The position numbers and the translations under genes were made by a program. From positions 1,178,001 to 1,242,000 of the forward strand of contig NZ_CP025086.1 of NCBI RefSeq assembly GCF_004135935.1: a DNA stretch of 64,000 nucleotides. The letters run 5' to 3'. Shown piece by piece: positions 55,863-64,000 of this stretch. The notes below the pieces were generated by a model. The model searched no databases and had not been told where the DNA came from. It was given only the letters and a program-made list of their open reading frames with translations. Positions within the stretch are counted from its first letter, which is position 1, and the number at the start of each line of letters is the position of its first letter. The DNA comes from Methylovirgula ligni (GTDB lineage Bacteria; Pseudomonadota; Alphaproteobacteria; Rhizobiales; Beijerinckiaceae).

Positions 55863-56985
55863 GCCAAACGCAATTCTGATCGCCGCGGCCTCGGGGCGCG
55901 GGCTCGCCACGGCGGCGCGGCGATCAGGCTGCAGACCGCTTGTCGTCGATTTTTTCGGCGACAGCGATACGCGCGCCTTGGCGGCGGCGACGCGCGAAAT
56001 CGCCGATCCCGCGCGCGGCTTTGTGGCGGATGAGCTGCTTTCACATTTGCGCGAACTCGCGGCGGGTGAGACGACGGCGGGTGTCGTCTATGGCAGCGGA
56101 TTCGAAGACCGACCCGAAATTCTTGATCTTCTTGCGCAGCATTTTTTCGTCTTCGGCAATAATGCGCAAACGGTGACCCGCGCGAAAGACCCGCGCACCC
56201 TCGCGGCGCTTTGCGGAGAACTCGAAATTCCGCATCCCGAGATCAGCGTCGCCTGTCCCCGCGCGCCCGAAAACTGGCTCGTCAAGCGGCAGGGCAGCGG
56301 CGGCGGTCTGCATGTCCGTCCTGCCGGACACAGCGAAATTTCCTCCGGGGACTATTTTCAGCGCCGCGTCGGCGGCACGCCGGTCTCCGTGCTTGTGCTC
56401 TGCGATGGAAGCGAGACGCAAATTCTCGGCAGGAGTTCGCAATGGACGACGCCCTGGCCGGGAATGCCGTACCGCTTCGGCGGCGCGGTGCGTCCGGCCC
56501 TCGATCCGTCAGCCCAGCTTGCGGTTCTAAGTGACGCGGCGCGGAAAATTGCACGGGCGCTCGGCCTCGTCGGGCTGAATAGCGTCGATTTTCTTGCCGA
56601 TGCAGCCGCCTATCACCTGATCGAGGTCAATCCGCGCCCCGGCGCCACGCTCGATATTTTCGCCGACTTGGAGGGTGCGCTCTTCGCCGCGCATTTGGCC
56701 GCATGCCGGGGCCACTTGCCGGAGCGGCCTTTGGTCTTTACCAAAGCGGCCGCGACAGCGATCGCTTACGCGCCGCACGAGCTGCCCTCCATGCCCGGCC
56801 TCGTCTGGCCGGACTGGTGCAAGGACCGTCAAAGGTCTGGGACATATCTGCGCGCGGGCGATCCCGTCTGCACAATCCTCGCCGAGGCCGAAACCGCCGC
56901 CGCGGCCCGCGCCCTTGTCGCCGAACGTCTTGCTGTTTTTGAAGCGCAGCTCCTGCGCGAAGCCCAAAAGGAATGTGCCGCATGA
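55855..56985 (+). CDS. ATP-grasp protein of the H4MPT cluster
   Basis: 376 aa from TTG at 55855 (MSEPNAILIAAASGRGLA). It is an ATP-grasp ligase-like protein: WLVKRQGSGGGLHV (ATP loop), YFQRRVGGTPVSVLVL, and NSVDFLADAAAYHLIEVNPRPGATLDIF (metal-binding E/N residues). It has been found conserved between mtdB and mch in H4MPT-using bacteria and is thought to add a cofactor side group. Both ends overlap the neighbours by 4-8 bp, so it is firmly part of the operon. Confidence 0.85.
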   Translation: MSEPNAILIAAASGRGLATAARRSGCRPLVVDFFGDSDTRALAAATREIADPARGFVADELLSHLRELAAGETTAGVVYGSGFEDRPEILDLLAQHFFVFGNNAQTVTRAKDPRTLAALCGELEIPHPEISVACPRAPENWLVKRQGSGGGLHVRPAGHSEISSGDYFQRRVGGTPVSVLVLCDGSETQILGRSSQWTTPWPGMPYRFGGAVRPALDPSAQLAVLSDAARKIARALGLVGLNSVDFLADAAAYHLIEVNPRPGATLDIFADLEGALFAAHLAACRGHLPERPLVFTKAAATAIAYAPHELPSMPGLVWPDWCKDRQRSGTYLRAGDPVCTILAEAETAAAARALVAERLAVFEAQLLREAQKECAA

Positions 56986-57941
56986 CGGAAGCCCCGAAAA
57001 TCAGCGTCAATAACCTTGCCGGCGCAATCGTCGATCGCATGGTCACCGAGGCTGACCGTCTTCGCATTATTGTTTCCAAGGGCTCACTCGGCGAAACCCT
57101 GATCGATGCCGGCGTCAAGGCGGTCGGCGGCTTCGATGTCGGTCTGCTGATAGCGGAAATCTGTCTCGGCGGCCTCGGCACTGTGACGCTTAGCCCCTAT
57201 GCCGCGACGGCGAAATGGCCGTTCCATCTGACCGTCCGCACGGCCGACCCGGTGATCGCCTGCCTCGCCAGCCAATATGCCGGCTGGGCTCTGTCGCACG
57301 AGAAATGGTTCGCGCTCGGCTCCGGTCCCGGCCGGGCCCTGGCACTGAAGGAGCCTCTGTTCAAAGACCTCGGCTATGCCGACAAGGCCAATCGCGCGAC
57401 CTTAGTGGTCGAAGGCGACAAGCCGCCGCCGCCGGAAGTTGTCGAGAAGGTCTCCAAGGATACCGGCGTCCCACCGCACCACCTCACGTTCATCTATGCG
57501 CCGACGCGCAGCCTTGCGGGCGGTCTTCAAGTTGTCGCCCGCGTGCTCGAAGTCGCGCTGCACAAGGCGCATGAACTGAAATTTCCGCTGTCGCGCATCA
57601 TCGACGGCATCGGCACGGCGCCCCTGTCGCCGCCGCATCCGGATTTCGTCCAGGCGATGGGTCGCACCAATGATGCGATCATCTATGGCGGCCTGACACA
57701 TCTCTTCGTCACCGGGCCGGCCGACGAGGCGCGCGCCCTCGCCGAGAAACTGCCGAGCAAGACTTCGCGCGATTATGGCGAGCCGTTCAGCGACATCTTC
57801 AAGAAATTCAAAGGCGACTTCTACAAGATCGATCCGATGCTGTTCAGCCCGGCGGTCGCCGCGGTGACGGCGGTCGAGACCGGCGAGACCTTCTTCGCCG
57901 GCGAGATCAACGAGAGCGCCTTGAATGCCTCCTTCTGCTGA
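56982..57941 (+). CDS. mch: Methenyl-H4MPT cyclohydrolase
   Basis: 319 aa from the ATG at 56982, overlapping the previous stop. It hydrolyses methenyl-H4MPT to formyl-H4MPT, the step before Fhc. Family sequence throughout: ISVNNLAGAIVDRM, GLLIAEICLGGLGTVTL, SGPGRALALKEPLF, and FYKIDPMLFSPAVAAVTAVETGETFFAGEIN at the end. Overlaps the RimK-like gene by 17 bp. Confidence 0.97.
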   Translation: MTEAPKISVNNLAGAIVDRMVTEADRLRIIVSKGSLGETLIDAGVKAVGGFDVGLLIAEICLGGLGTVTLSPYAATAKWPFHLTVRTADPVIACLASQYAGWALSHEKWFALGSGPGRALALKEPLFKDLGYADKANRATLVVEGDKPPPPEVVEKVSKDTGVPPHHLTFIYAPTRSLAGGLQVVARVLEVALHKAHELKFPLSRIIDGIGTAPLSPPHPDFVQAMGRTNDAIIYGGLTHLFVTGPADEARALAEKLPSKTSRDYGEPFSDIFKKFKGDFYKIDPMLFSPAVAAVTAVETGETFFAGEINESALNASFC

Positions 57942-58872
57942 GGCAAATCCGTCTTTGGAGACAAGCCCGCGCATCGCGCTGCTGGTCGACAAGATCGAAT
58001 TCCACGCCAAGGCGTTGACGCGATCTTTCGCCAGACTCGGCGCGCGTGCCGTGCCAATGCGCCTCTCGGCCTTCAGCCTCGATACGCGGCGGCCGAGCGG
58101 CATCGCCGTTCCCGGCTTTGGCACCAGACTGCCCGACTTGATTCTTGTCCGCGCGGTCGGCCTCGGCTCGTTCGAATCGATCACGCTGCGGCTCGGCCTG
58201 TTGCACGCACTGAAAGACATGGGCGTGCCTATCGCCAATTCGCCGCGCGCGATCGAATTGTGCGTCGACAAGGCGGCGACGAGCTTTCGCTGCTTTAACG
58301 CCGGCATTCCGACGCCGGAGACTTTCGCGCTCGAAAGCCCGCGCCAGACGCGCGCGTTGGTGCGGCGTGAATGCGCTCGCAGCCCGCTGGTGCTCAAGCC
58401 CTTGTTCGGGGCGCAGGGGCGCGGCCTCAAGTTGATCCGGCAAGAGTCGGACCTGCCGGATATCGCCAGCATGGCCGGGGTCTATTATCTGCAGCGCTAT
58501 ATTGGCGTCGAACGCGACGGCTTCTCCGACTGCCGCGTACTGGTGGCGGGTGGGCGCGTGCTGGCCGCCATGACACGGCGGGCGCCGCATTGGATCACCA
58601 ATGTGAAGCTCGGCGCCAAGCCGGAGCCGGTGGAACTTGACGACGAAATGCGCGATCTTGCTCTGCGGGGGGCGGCGGCGGTCGAGGCGGAATTCGCCGG
58701 CGTCGATCTGCTGCGCGCGGCCGATGGCCGCTGGTACGTGATCGAAGTCAATTCCATGCCCGGCTGGCAGGGGCTGCAAAGCGTGACCGATTTCCCCATC
58801 GCCGACGAACTCGCGTCTTTGCTGCTCGCCCGCCACGGCCTCGCCGCGGGCGGGGCCGAGATGGCCTCTTGA
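57925..58872 (+). CDS. RimK-like ATP-grasp protein of the H4MPT cluster
   Basis: 315 aa. RimK/MptN-type ATP-grasp: LLVDKIEFHAKALTRSF, NSPRAIELCVDKAATSFRC, VLKPLFGAQGRGLKLI (ATP loop), FAGVDLLRAADGRWYVIEVNSMPGWQG (catalytic E/N). Such ligases add glutamate or similar groups to H4MPT- or methanofuran-type cofactors. It overlaps mch and the CitG-like gene, so is tightly coupled. Confidence 0.87.
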   Translation: MPPSAEANPSLETSPRIALLVDKIEFHAKALTRSFARLGARAVPMRLSAFSLDTRRPSGIAVPGFGTRLPDLILVRAVGLGSFESITLRLGLLHALKDMGVPIANSPRAIELCVDKAATSFRCFNAGIPTPETFALESPRQTRALVRRECARSPLVLKPLFGAQGRGLKLIRQESDLPDIASMAGVYYLQRYIGVERDGFSDCRVLVAGGRVLAAMTRRAPHWITNVKLGAKPEPVELDDEMRDLALRGAAAVEAEFAGVDLLRAADGRWYVIEVNSMPGWQGLQSVTDFPIADELASLLLARHGLAAGGAEMAS

Positions 58873-59720
58873 TTTTTGCCGCGGCGATTGCCGAAGCCTT
58901 CCGCGCGGCCTGCCGCGAGGAGATCGAGGCGCCCAAACCCGGCAACGTGCATGTTTTCGCCGGCGGCCACAATATGGAAGCCGCGCATTTTCTGACGAGC
59001 GCGGAAGCTTCGGCCGGACCCCTCGCGGCGCCCGGCGCCTCGGTCGGCGCGCGGGTCCTCGGCGCGGTCACGGCAAGTTTCGATGCCGTCGGCATGAACA
59101 CGAATCTCGGCATTGTCCTGCTCTGCGCGCCGCTTGCCGCGGCGGCGGAACGCGGTGGCCCGCTGCGCCCGGCGCTGGCCCATGTGCTCGCGGGTCTCGA
59201 CCGGAATGATGCGGACCAGGTGTTCCGTGCCATCGCTCTGGCGAACCCGGGCGGCCTTGGCGCGGCGGCGCATCATGATGTCCGTCACCCGGCGGATACC
59301 AGCCTTCTGGAGGCGATGCGCGAAGCGGCGCCGCGCGACCGGATCGCTTACCAATATGCGTCGGATTTTGATGATATTTTCGTGACGGGGCTTTTCGCAC
59401 TTGCGGAAGCGCAAACGCGCGGCCTTACGTCGCCGCTGCGCGCTGTCGCGGTCTATCTCGTCTTCCTCAGTAGCTTCGCGGATACGCATGTTTTTCGTAA
59501 ATTCGGCGCCGGGACAGCGGCTGAGGTGCGACGCGAAGCCACGGAGATGCTTTTACTTTTTCATTCCCGGCGCGGAGATTGTTTGCCCGAGCTTCTCGCC
59601 TTCGACCAGAGTCTCAAAGCCCGCGGCCTTAACCCTGGGACCAGCGCTGACCTGACGGTGGCGACACTTTTCGCCGATCGCTTGCGCAATGGCTTGCCGA
59701 GCCGCCGCAATGATGATTGA
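58869..59720 (+). CDS. CitG-like (triphosphoribosyl-dephospho-CoA synthase family) protein
   Basis: 283 aa from TTG at 58869. Motifs of the CitG/MdcB family: APKPGNVHVFAGGHNM (P.KPG.V), GMNTNLGIVLLCAPL, DHHDVRHP-like HHDVRHPADTSL and DTHVFRKFG. In H4MPT-using bacteria the gene is constantly found in this cluster and is expected to transfer a phosphoribosyl-type group during cofactor synthesis. The substrate is not proven. It is the last gene of the overlapping unit. Confidence 0.85.
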   Translation: MIFAAAIAEAFRAACREEIEAPKPGNVHVFAGGHNMEAAHFLTSAEASAGPLAAPGASVGARVLGAVTASFDAVGMNTNLGIVLLCAPLAAAAERGGPLRPALAHVLAGLDRNDADQVFRAIALANPGGLGAAAHHDVRHPADTSLLEAMREAAPRDRIAYQYASDFDDIFVTGLFALAEAQTRGLTSPLRAVAVYLVFLSSFADTHVFRKFGAGTAAEVRREATEMLLLFHSRRGDCLPELLAFDQSLKARGLNPGTSADLTVATLFADRLRNGLPSRRNDD

Positions 59721-59885
59721 TTGCGCCCCGTGCGGACGGTCCGCCGCTATCTGGCCAACCGGCCTGTCCCAAAGCCATCGGTAGCGTGCCGGTAGCTGAC
59801 GGGCGTCGATAACAAGGATAGGTCATTGGTCCCGTCGAGGAATCGGCGGGGAGTCGTGTTTTTTGTTCCACCGGAGGAAGTACAT
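59721..59885 (+). promoter_or_regulatory. fae upstream region
   Basis: 165 bp without coding potential, unlike the overlapping genes upstream, so it probably carries a dedicated strong fae promoter. A near-perfect ribosome-binding site GGAGGAAG lies 6 bases before the ATG. Confidence 0.55.
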
Positions 59886-60395
59886 ATGGCCAAGATAACG
59901 AAACTTGGTGTCGGCGAATCGCTCGTCGGCGAGGGCAATGAGGTCGCGCATATCGACCTCATCATCGGACCGCGCGGTAGCGTGGCGGAATCCGCCTTCG
60001 CCAACGCGCTCGTCAATGAAAAGGACGGTTTCAGCACGTTGCTCGCGGTGATCGCGCCGAATCTTGCCGTCAAGCCCCACACGATTCTTTATAACAAGGT
60101 CACGATCAAGGGCGCCAAGCAGGCGGTGCAGATGTTTGGACCGGCGCAGGCCGCCGTCGCCAAAGCCGTCGCCGACAGCGTCGCTGACGGCGTGATTCCG
60201 GTTGAAGAAGCCGATGACATTTTCATCTCCGTCGGCGTCTTCATCCATTGGGATGCCAGCGACGACAAGAAGATCCACGATTATAACTATCAGGCGACGA
60301 AGGAAGCCATTAAGCGCGCCGTCACCGGCGAGCCGAAGCCGTCCGAAGTCGTTGCCAAGCGCAACTCGGCGAAGCACCCCTTCTCGCCGTCGTGA
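59886..60395 (+). CDS. fae: Formaldehyde-activating enzyme
   Basis: 169 aa. It condenses formaldehyde with H4MPT to methylene-H4MPT, the entry step of the pathway. The ATG at 59886 gives the family start [25 protein letters not shown] with the conserved active-site His22. [13 protein letters not shown] and [18 protein letters not shown] follow. Strong ribosome-binding site and a perfect terminator suggest high monocistronic expression, as expected of this abundant protein. Confidence 0.97.
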   Translation: MAKITKLGVGESLVGEGNEVAHIDLIIGPRGSVAESAFANALVNEKDGFSTLLAVIAPNLAVKPHTILYNKVTIKGAKQAVQMFGPAQAAVAKAVADSVADGVIPVEEADDIFISVGVFIHWDASDDKKIHDYNYQATKEAIKRAVTGEPKPSEVVAKRNSAKHPFSPS

Positions 60396-60417
60396 GCCAC
60401 GCAAAATTCTGGTAATC

Positions 60418-60446
60418 AAAGGGGAGCTTCGGCTCCCCTTTTTTAT
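60418..60446 (+). terminator. Rho-independent terminator of fae
   Basis: GGGGAGC-TTCG-GCTCCCC stem-loop (60421-60438) with a UUCG tetraloop and a T-rich tail (TTTTTTATTTT). It also marks the end of the convergent HisA-related gene. Confidence 0.92.
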
Positions 60447-61144
60447 TTTGGGTTCAGAGTTTGCAGATCGCTCGCAGTGATCTTGCGGTCATGCAGCGCC
60501 GAGGCGACGAGGACGCCCTTGAGCCCTGCGGATTCGAGCCAGCGCAGATCGTCCGCGTCGCGCACGCCGCCCGCGGCATAGAGATCATGCTTTCCTTGCG
60601 TGAGCACGCCGAGCCGATCGAGACGTGCGAAGTCCGGACCGCCGCCGGCGCCGACCTTCGCCAAAGTCATCACGATGATTCGTTGCGGCCACAGCGCCGG
60701 ATTCGTCGCAAGAGCCATCGGACCGAGAAAATCGTCGCCGCGAAAATCCAGCGAGAGAATACGGCGCGGCAGATCAAAGCGCGGCAGTGTCTCGAGATCG
60801 GAGAGGCTCTCGCTGCCGATGACGAGCGCGCCGCGATGGCGCGCGAGCCAGGCGGCGGCATGGTTTTCTGTCGCGATTCCTGAGTCGACCCAGAATTCGA
60901 TCTCCGGGAAAACCGCTTCGAGCTCGGAAATGATCGCCGTATGGCCGCCCACGCCGGTGATCGCGTCAAGATCGGCGATGTAGATATTTTTGAATGGGAA
61001 GAGCGCGCGAAAGCCCGCGATAACGTCACGCGGACGGCTCGTACGGGCGAGCGGCGTCTCGATCGGCGCGTAAAGATGCCGGGCACCGCCGCTGGCGCGC
61101 ACCACAGCGCCGGCTTTCAAATCGATCACGGGAATGACGTCCAA
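60443..61144 (-). CDS. HisA/HisF-related TIM-barrel protein (hisAF-related)
   Basis: 233 aa from TTG at 61144, preceded by GGAGCG 4 bases upstream, giving start DVIPVIDLKAGAVV. The beta-strand patterns IYIADLDAITG, FWVDSGI, LDFRGDDFLGP and DLYAAGGVRDADDL resemble HisA, but the protein belongs to the archaeal/methylotroph hisAF-related group rather than histidine synthesis. It probably helps make methylofuran or H4MPT. Divergent by 72 bp from the MfnF-like gene. Confidence 0.8.
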   Translation of the reverse strand: MDVIPVIDLKAGAVVRASGGARHLYAPIETPLARTSRPRDVIAGFRALFPFKNIYIADLDAITGVGGHTAIISELEAVFPEIEFWVDSGIATENHAAAWLARHRGALVIGSESLSDLETLPRFDLPRRILSLDFRGDDFLGPMALATNPALWPQRIIVMTLAKVGAGGGPDFARLDRLGVLTQGKHDLYAAGGVRDADDLRWLESAGLKGVLVASALHDRKITASDLQTLNPK

Positions 61145-61216
61145 CGCTCGCTCCGCTTGGGTCTGGAAGCCGCCGCATGTTAGAGCCTGCGTAACGCGAT
61201 TTTGGGGCGAGTCAAA

Positions 61217-62230
61217 ATGCCAGGCACGATCGGCTGGGACATCGGCGGCGCGCATTTGAAAGCCGCGCGCGTCGAAGACGGGCAGGTTGTCAAAGTCGTC
61301 CAGATCGCCTGCCCGCTCTGGCTCGGCCTGGATCAACTGCATGAAGCCTTTGCCGAAGCGAAAGCGGCGCTCGGGTCGGTGCCGCATCATTTCGCGACGA
61401 TGACGGGCGAACTTTCCGATGTCTTTCCCAATCGCCGCGCCGGCGTTGCCGCCATTGCTGCGGCCGCTGTACGCGAACTCGGCCCAGTGCGATTCTATGC
61501 CGGGCCGCAGGGTTTCGTAGCGGCGGATCAGGTCGTGGCGCATGTGGAGGCTGTCGCCTCAGCCAACTGGCACGCCAGCGCCGTCTTCGCCGCGCGGCAG
61601 GTTCCCGATGGTCTCTTCGTCGATGTGGGCTCGACGACGACGGACATCATTCCCCTGCAAGCGGGCAAGGTCGCCGCGCGCGGCTATAGCGACGCGACAC
61701 GGATGGCGCAAGGCGAACTGGTCTATGCCGGAATTGTCCGCAGCTTCCTGATGGCAGGCCTGCACCATGTGCCCTTCGGCGGCCGCTGGGTGCCGATCAT
61801 GAACGAGGCGTTCGCGACGGCAAGCGACGTCTATCGCATTCTTGGCGATCTGCCCGAGGACGCCGATCTGATGCCCACGGCGGATGTGCAACCCAAGACG
61901 GCGGAAGCCTCCCGCGCGCGACTGGCACGCCAGATCGGCCATGACGCAAGCGACGTCAGCGCTGCGGCGCTCGATCGGCTCGCCGCTTATTTTGCCGAGG
62001 CGCAATTGCGCGAGATTTTCGACGGCACCTGCCTCGCACTGTCGGTAACCGCGCTCGACAATGATGCTCCGATTGTCGGCGCCGGGGCCGGGCGCTTCGT
62101 CGTCCGGCGACTCGCGGCGCGACTCGGCCGTCCGTACATCGATTGCGCGGATTTGCTTCCCACGGCACCGGAGCTGCGCCGCAAAGCCGCCGATTGTCTG
62201 CCTGCCTGCGCGGTGGCGTTGCTGGCTTAG
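61217..62230 (+). CDS. H4MPT-linked C1 protein, MfnF-like (hydantoinase/oxoprolinase-type ATPase)
   Basis: 337 aa from the ATG at 61217. ASKHA-like motifs: TIGWDIGGAHLKAARV (phosphate 1), GLFVDVGSTTTDIIPL (phosphate 2), IVGAGAGRFVVRRLA. It belongs to the 'one-carbon uncharacterised' group that includes archaeal MfnF, which joins the two halves of the methanofuran core. A corresponding role in methylofuran synthesis is inferred. Its end overlaps the convergent DUF447 gene by 4 bp. Confidence 0.82.
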   Translation: MPGTIGWDIGGAHLKAARVEDGQVVKVVQIACPLWLGLDQLHEAFAEAKAALGSVPHHFATMTGELSDVFPNRRAGVAAIAAAAVRELGPVRFYAGPQGFVAADQVVAHVEAVASANWHASAVFAARQVPDGLFVDVGSTTTDIIPLQAGKVAARGYSDATRMAQGELVYAGIVRSFLMAGLHHVPFGGRWVPIMNEAFATASDVYRILGDLPEDADLMPTADVQPKTAEASRARLARQIGHDASDVSAAALDRLAAYFAEAQLREIFDGTCLALSVTALDNDAPIVGAGAGRFVVRRLAARLGRPYIDCADLLPTAPELRRKAADCLPACAVALLA

Positions 62231-62790
62231 ATGCGTGCGTAATGCGCCGCGACTTTTTCGGCGAGCCAGCTCCACGCCTCTGCCTCTTCCGGCCCCGCCG
62301 TCTTGTCGATGGCGATTTGGAGATAGGCGATTTCGGTTTCGATCTTCTCGCGCGGCAGGAAGTCGAGCCGGCTTGCGAGCACCGCCAATTCCAGCACTGC
62401 CGCCTTGGCGCGGTTCATCCCCTCGAAAGGCGCATGCTGCTGCTGGCGTAACACGCGGCAATGAAACCGCGGGCGCTGCTCGTGTGCCTCGACCTGATCG
62501 ACGGCAAGTTCCGCATGGGTCAAGGCCGCCGCCAGACGCGGCACGGGAAAGCCTTCGATCTTCGTCAGCGGCCAGTCGCGTCGCCCGGTCAAACAGCCGG
62601 CGAAGATGCGCACATCGTCGATGTAATTGGCGATTGCGAAAGGCACCGCCCGCAGATTGTCGAGCGTCGTCGAAGGATGGAAGGGCGCGATGATCCATTG
62701 GTCCGCCTCGGCGATCAGTCCAAGCGGCGCGATATGCACGCGGCCCTGCGCATCGGCGGTCGTCACGACACATTCGCGGATCATGGGCAT
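62227..62790 (-). CDS. DUF447 family protein (flavin-reductase-like split barrel)
   Basis: 187 aa from ATG at 62790, chosen because GGAGGG lies 6 bases before it. CVVTTADAQGRVHIAPLGLI begins a split-barrel fold. DUF447 genes accompany H4MPT genes in methanogens and methylotrophs, suggesting a role in cofactor metabolism. It sits 1 bp downstream of the dihydropteroate-synthase-like gene on the same strand. Confidence 0.82.
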   Translation of the reverse strand: MPMIRECVVTTADAQGRVHIAPLGLIAEADQWIIAPFHPSTTLDNLRAVPFAIANYIDDVRIFAGCLTGRRDWPLTKIEGFPVPRLAAALTHAELAVDQVEAHEQRPRFHCRVLRQQQHAPFEGMNRAKAAVLELAVLASRLDFLPREKIETEIAYLQIAIDKTAGPEEAEAWSWLAEKVAAHYARI

Positions 62791-62791
62791 T

Positions 62792-64000
62792 TCAACCCTC
62801 CGCCTTGGCACGCAGCGTATGGCCCATCTCGCGCAGCCGCGTCAGATCTTCCTGTGCTGCCTCCGTCGCCGCTCCGAAGTCGAGCGGCTCATCCTGCACG
62901 TAGCGCTTGCCGAGCGTGAAGGCGAGCTCAGCCTTCATCAATTCCGTGCCGATATAGAAGGCATGCGCGTCGTCGCCTTTCACGGCAAGATGCGGGAAGA
63001 GCGTCATCGCATCGCGCGCCACATGATGGCCGGCGCGATTGTAGAGATGGATGCCGTCTTCCGCGACCTCGATACGATAATTGGCATCGCGCACATCCGC
63101 CGCGCGCTCGGCAATCTCGACCGGCGTCGTGACGAAGGGCTTGAGATCATGCACCTGCGCGAGGCCCGCGCCATAGCCCTTGGGCAGGGCCTCGTCGGCG
63201 CGCGCCGCATACATCAGCCGCCGCGCGTCATCGTGTTCGGCGACCGTGCGGCGCGTATGCGGGCTCACCTGCACGACGAGCACATTGCGGATGGAAAGCT
63301 CCGAACAGATGCCGAGCAGCATGGCGGTGATGCCGCTGGTATCCGCTTCGGTCAACTCCGTCAGATTCCCGGTGCCCATCATCATCTCGGCGTCCGGCAG
63401 CAGGCGCCGCGCCTCGATATAGCGCGCGAGCGAGGCGGAGAAACCGAAATGGATCGGATCGAGAATCGGATCGATGATGAAGGGAATGTCCGCCGCTTGC
63501 GCCTTTTCGGCGAGCCGGACCAGCGAGCCGAGATCGGAATGCGGCTGCGGGATCAGCACCGGCGTCACCGGATATTTGCGGGCGATGTCGAGCGTCGTCT
63601 CGGTGAGGCTCAGCAGAAAATCTGCCCCCGCTGCGGCGCCGCGCTCGAGTTCGCCGGCATCGGCGGAATCGACGCTCACTTTATGCCCCGCCGCCTTCAA
63701 CGCGCGCACGCAATCCTCAAGATTCGGAAACGGCGTATCGGGCAGGCAGCCGAGGTCGATCACATCGGCGCCCTCGGTGCGCATCTGCGCCGCGCGGCGC
63801 AGAATTTCATCGACGGAAACGCCGGAGGCGTCAACGATCTCGCTGAAAATGCGAATGTCGTAGCGGGACAGATCCGGTGGCCGGCCGCCCCGGCCGAAAT
63901 AGGCCGGAAGATCGGCGATCTCGTCCGGGCCACGCTCGACCTTGACGCCGAGTTCGCGCGACAGCGCGTCGAGATCGGCGCGGCAGCGTCCCGGCAGGAT
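62792..64000 (-). CDS. Dihydropteroate-synthase-related protein (DUF6513), C-terminal part
   Basis: About 400 codons, open to the right window edge; the start is outside. A DHPS-like TIM barrel: RTEGADVIDLGCLP, KVSVDSADAGELERG, FIIDPILDPIHFGFSASL. A DUF6513-type C-terminal extension follows (HLAVKGDDAHAFYIGTELMKAELAFTLGKRYVQDEPLDFG). This family is restricted to H4MPT-using organisms and is proposed to make the pterin part of the cofactor. Codon use and spacing fit an operon with the DUF447 gene. Confidence 0.85.
   Translation of the reverse strand: MLPGRCRADLDALSRELGVKVERGPDEIADLPAYFGRGGRPPDLSRYDIRIFSEIVDASGVSVDEILRRAAQMRTEGADVIDLGCLPDTPFPNLEDCVRALKAAGHKVSVDSADAGELERGAAAGADFLLSLTETTLDIARKYPVTPVLIPQPHSDLGSLVRLAEKAQAADIPFIIDPILDPIHFGFSASLARYIEARRLLPDAEMMMGTGNLTELTEADTSGITAMLLGICSELSIRNVLVVQVSPHTRRTVAEHDDARRLMYAARADEALPKGYGAGLAQVHDLKPFVTTPVEIAERAADVRDANYRIEVAEDGIHLYNRAGHHVARDAMTLFPHLAVKGDDAHAFYIGTELMKAELAFTLGKRYVQDEPLDFGAATEAAQEDLTRLREMGHTLRAKAEG

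Overview
This window is high-GC chromosomal DNA from an alphaproteobacterium (Rhizobiales/Hyphomicrobiales). Its right third carries the tetrahydromethanopterin (H4MPT)/methylofuran formaldehyde-oxidation genes fhcBADC, mtdB, mch and fae plus cofactor-synthesis genes, so the host is very probably a methylotroph. The PhyR-NepR-EcfG stress system, a class I lysyl-tRNA synthetase and short Rhizobiales-type intergenic palindromes all fit a methylotrophic Beijerinckiaceae-like organism. The genus is an inference.

Layout. 1-11.3 kb: end of a COG0523 GTPase, cytochrome b561, exported proteins, uvrB, small membrane proteins, an aspartate aminotransferase, a glycosyltransferase, a chemoreceptor and a DUF2237 protein. 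11.5-22.2 kb: core genes carB, greA, a divergent AraC-regulator/SDR pair, a CorC-type transporter, a fused aroK-aroB gene and xerD. 22.1-29.0 kb: an amidotransferase, a TerB-like protein, small secreted and membrane proteins, and the general stress response locus (KGG-repeat protein, DUF883/YqjE-like pair, phyR | nepR-ecfG), then pxpA and a J-domain protein. The phyR/nepR intergenic region holds two divergent EcfG-type promoters, and a third lies upstream of the KGG-repeat gene.

29-40.3 kb: a GT-C-like membrane protein, a Spy/CpxP-like periplasmic protein, mscL, thiD, and a zinc block (znuA-znuC-znuB, a His-rich COG0523 GTPase and a WD40-repeat protein) with a candidate Zur box before znuA. 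SCO and a solute-binding protein follow.

40.3-45.9 kb: a family 2 glycosyltransferase gene is split by a complete 3,496-bp IS1595-family transposon. It has 26-bp perfect terminal inverted repeats (41612-41637 and 45082-45107) and an 8-bp target duplication (CTGGCGCA). Removing the insert restores the reading frame exactly. Besides the transposase it carries a DUF6471 putative regulator divergent from the transposase across a palindrome-rich promoter region, a HicB/HicA-like pair, a membrane-anchored protein and a winged-helix-like protein. This is the most distinctive accessory element here.

46.4-64 kb: lysS, then the C1 region. On the minus strand, a pterin-carbinolamine-dehydratase-like gene precedes fhcB-fhcA-fhcD-fhcC. 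On the plus strand, the RFAP-synthase gene, mtdB, an ATP-grasp gene, mch, a RimK-like ATP-grasp gene and a CitG-like gene are tightly overlapped. fae follows with its own gap and a strong terminator. Then come a HisA-related gene, an MfnF-like gene, a DUF447 gene and a truncated dihydropteroate-synthase-like gene. Together these make the C1 carriers, condense formaldehyde with H4MPT (Fae), oxidise it (MtdB, Mch) and release formate through the Fhc complex.

No tRNA, rRNA or CRISPR array was recognised by eye. All family names come from reading the translated sequence, without database searches.
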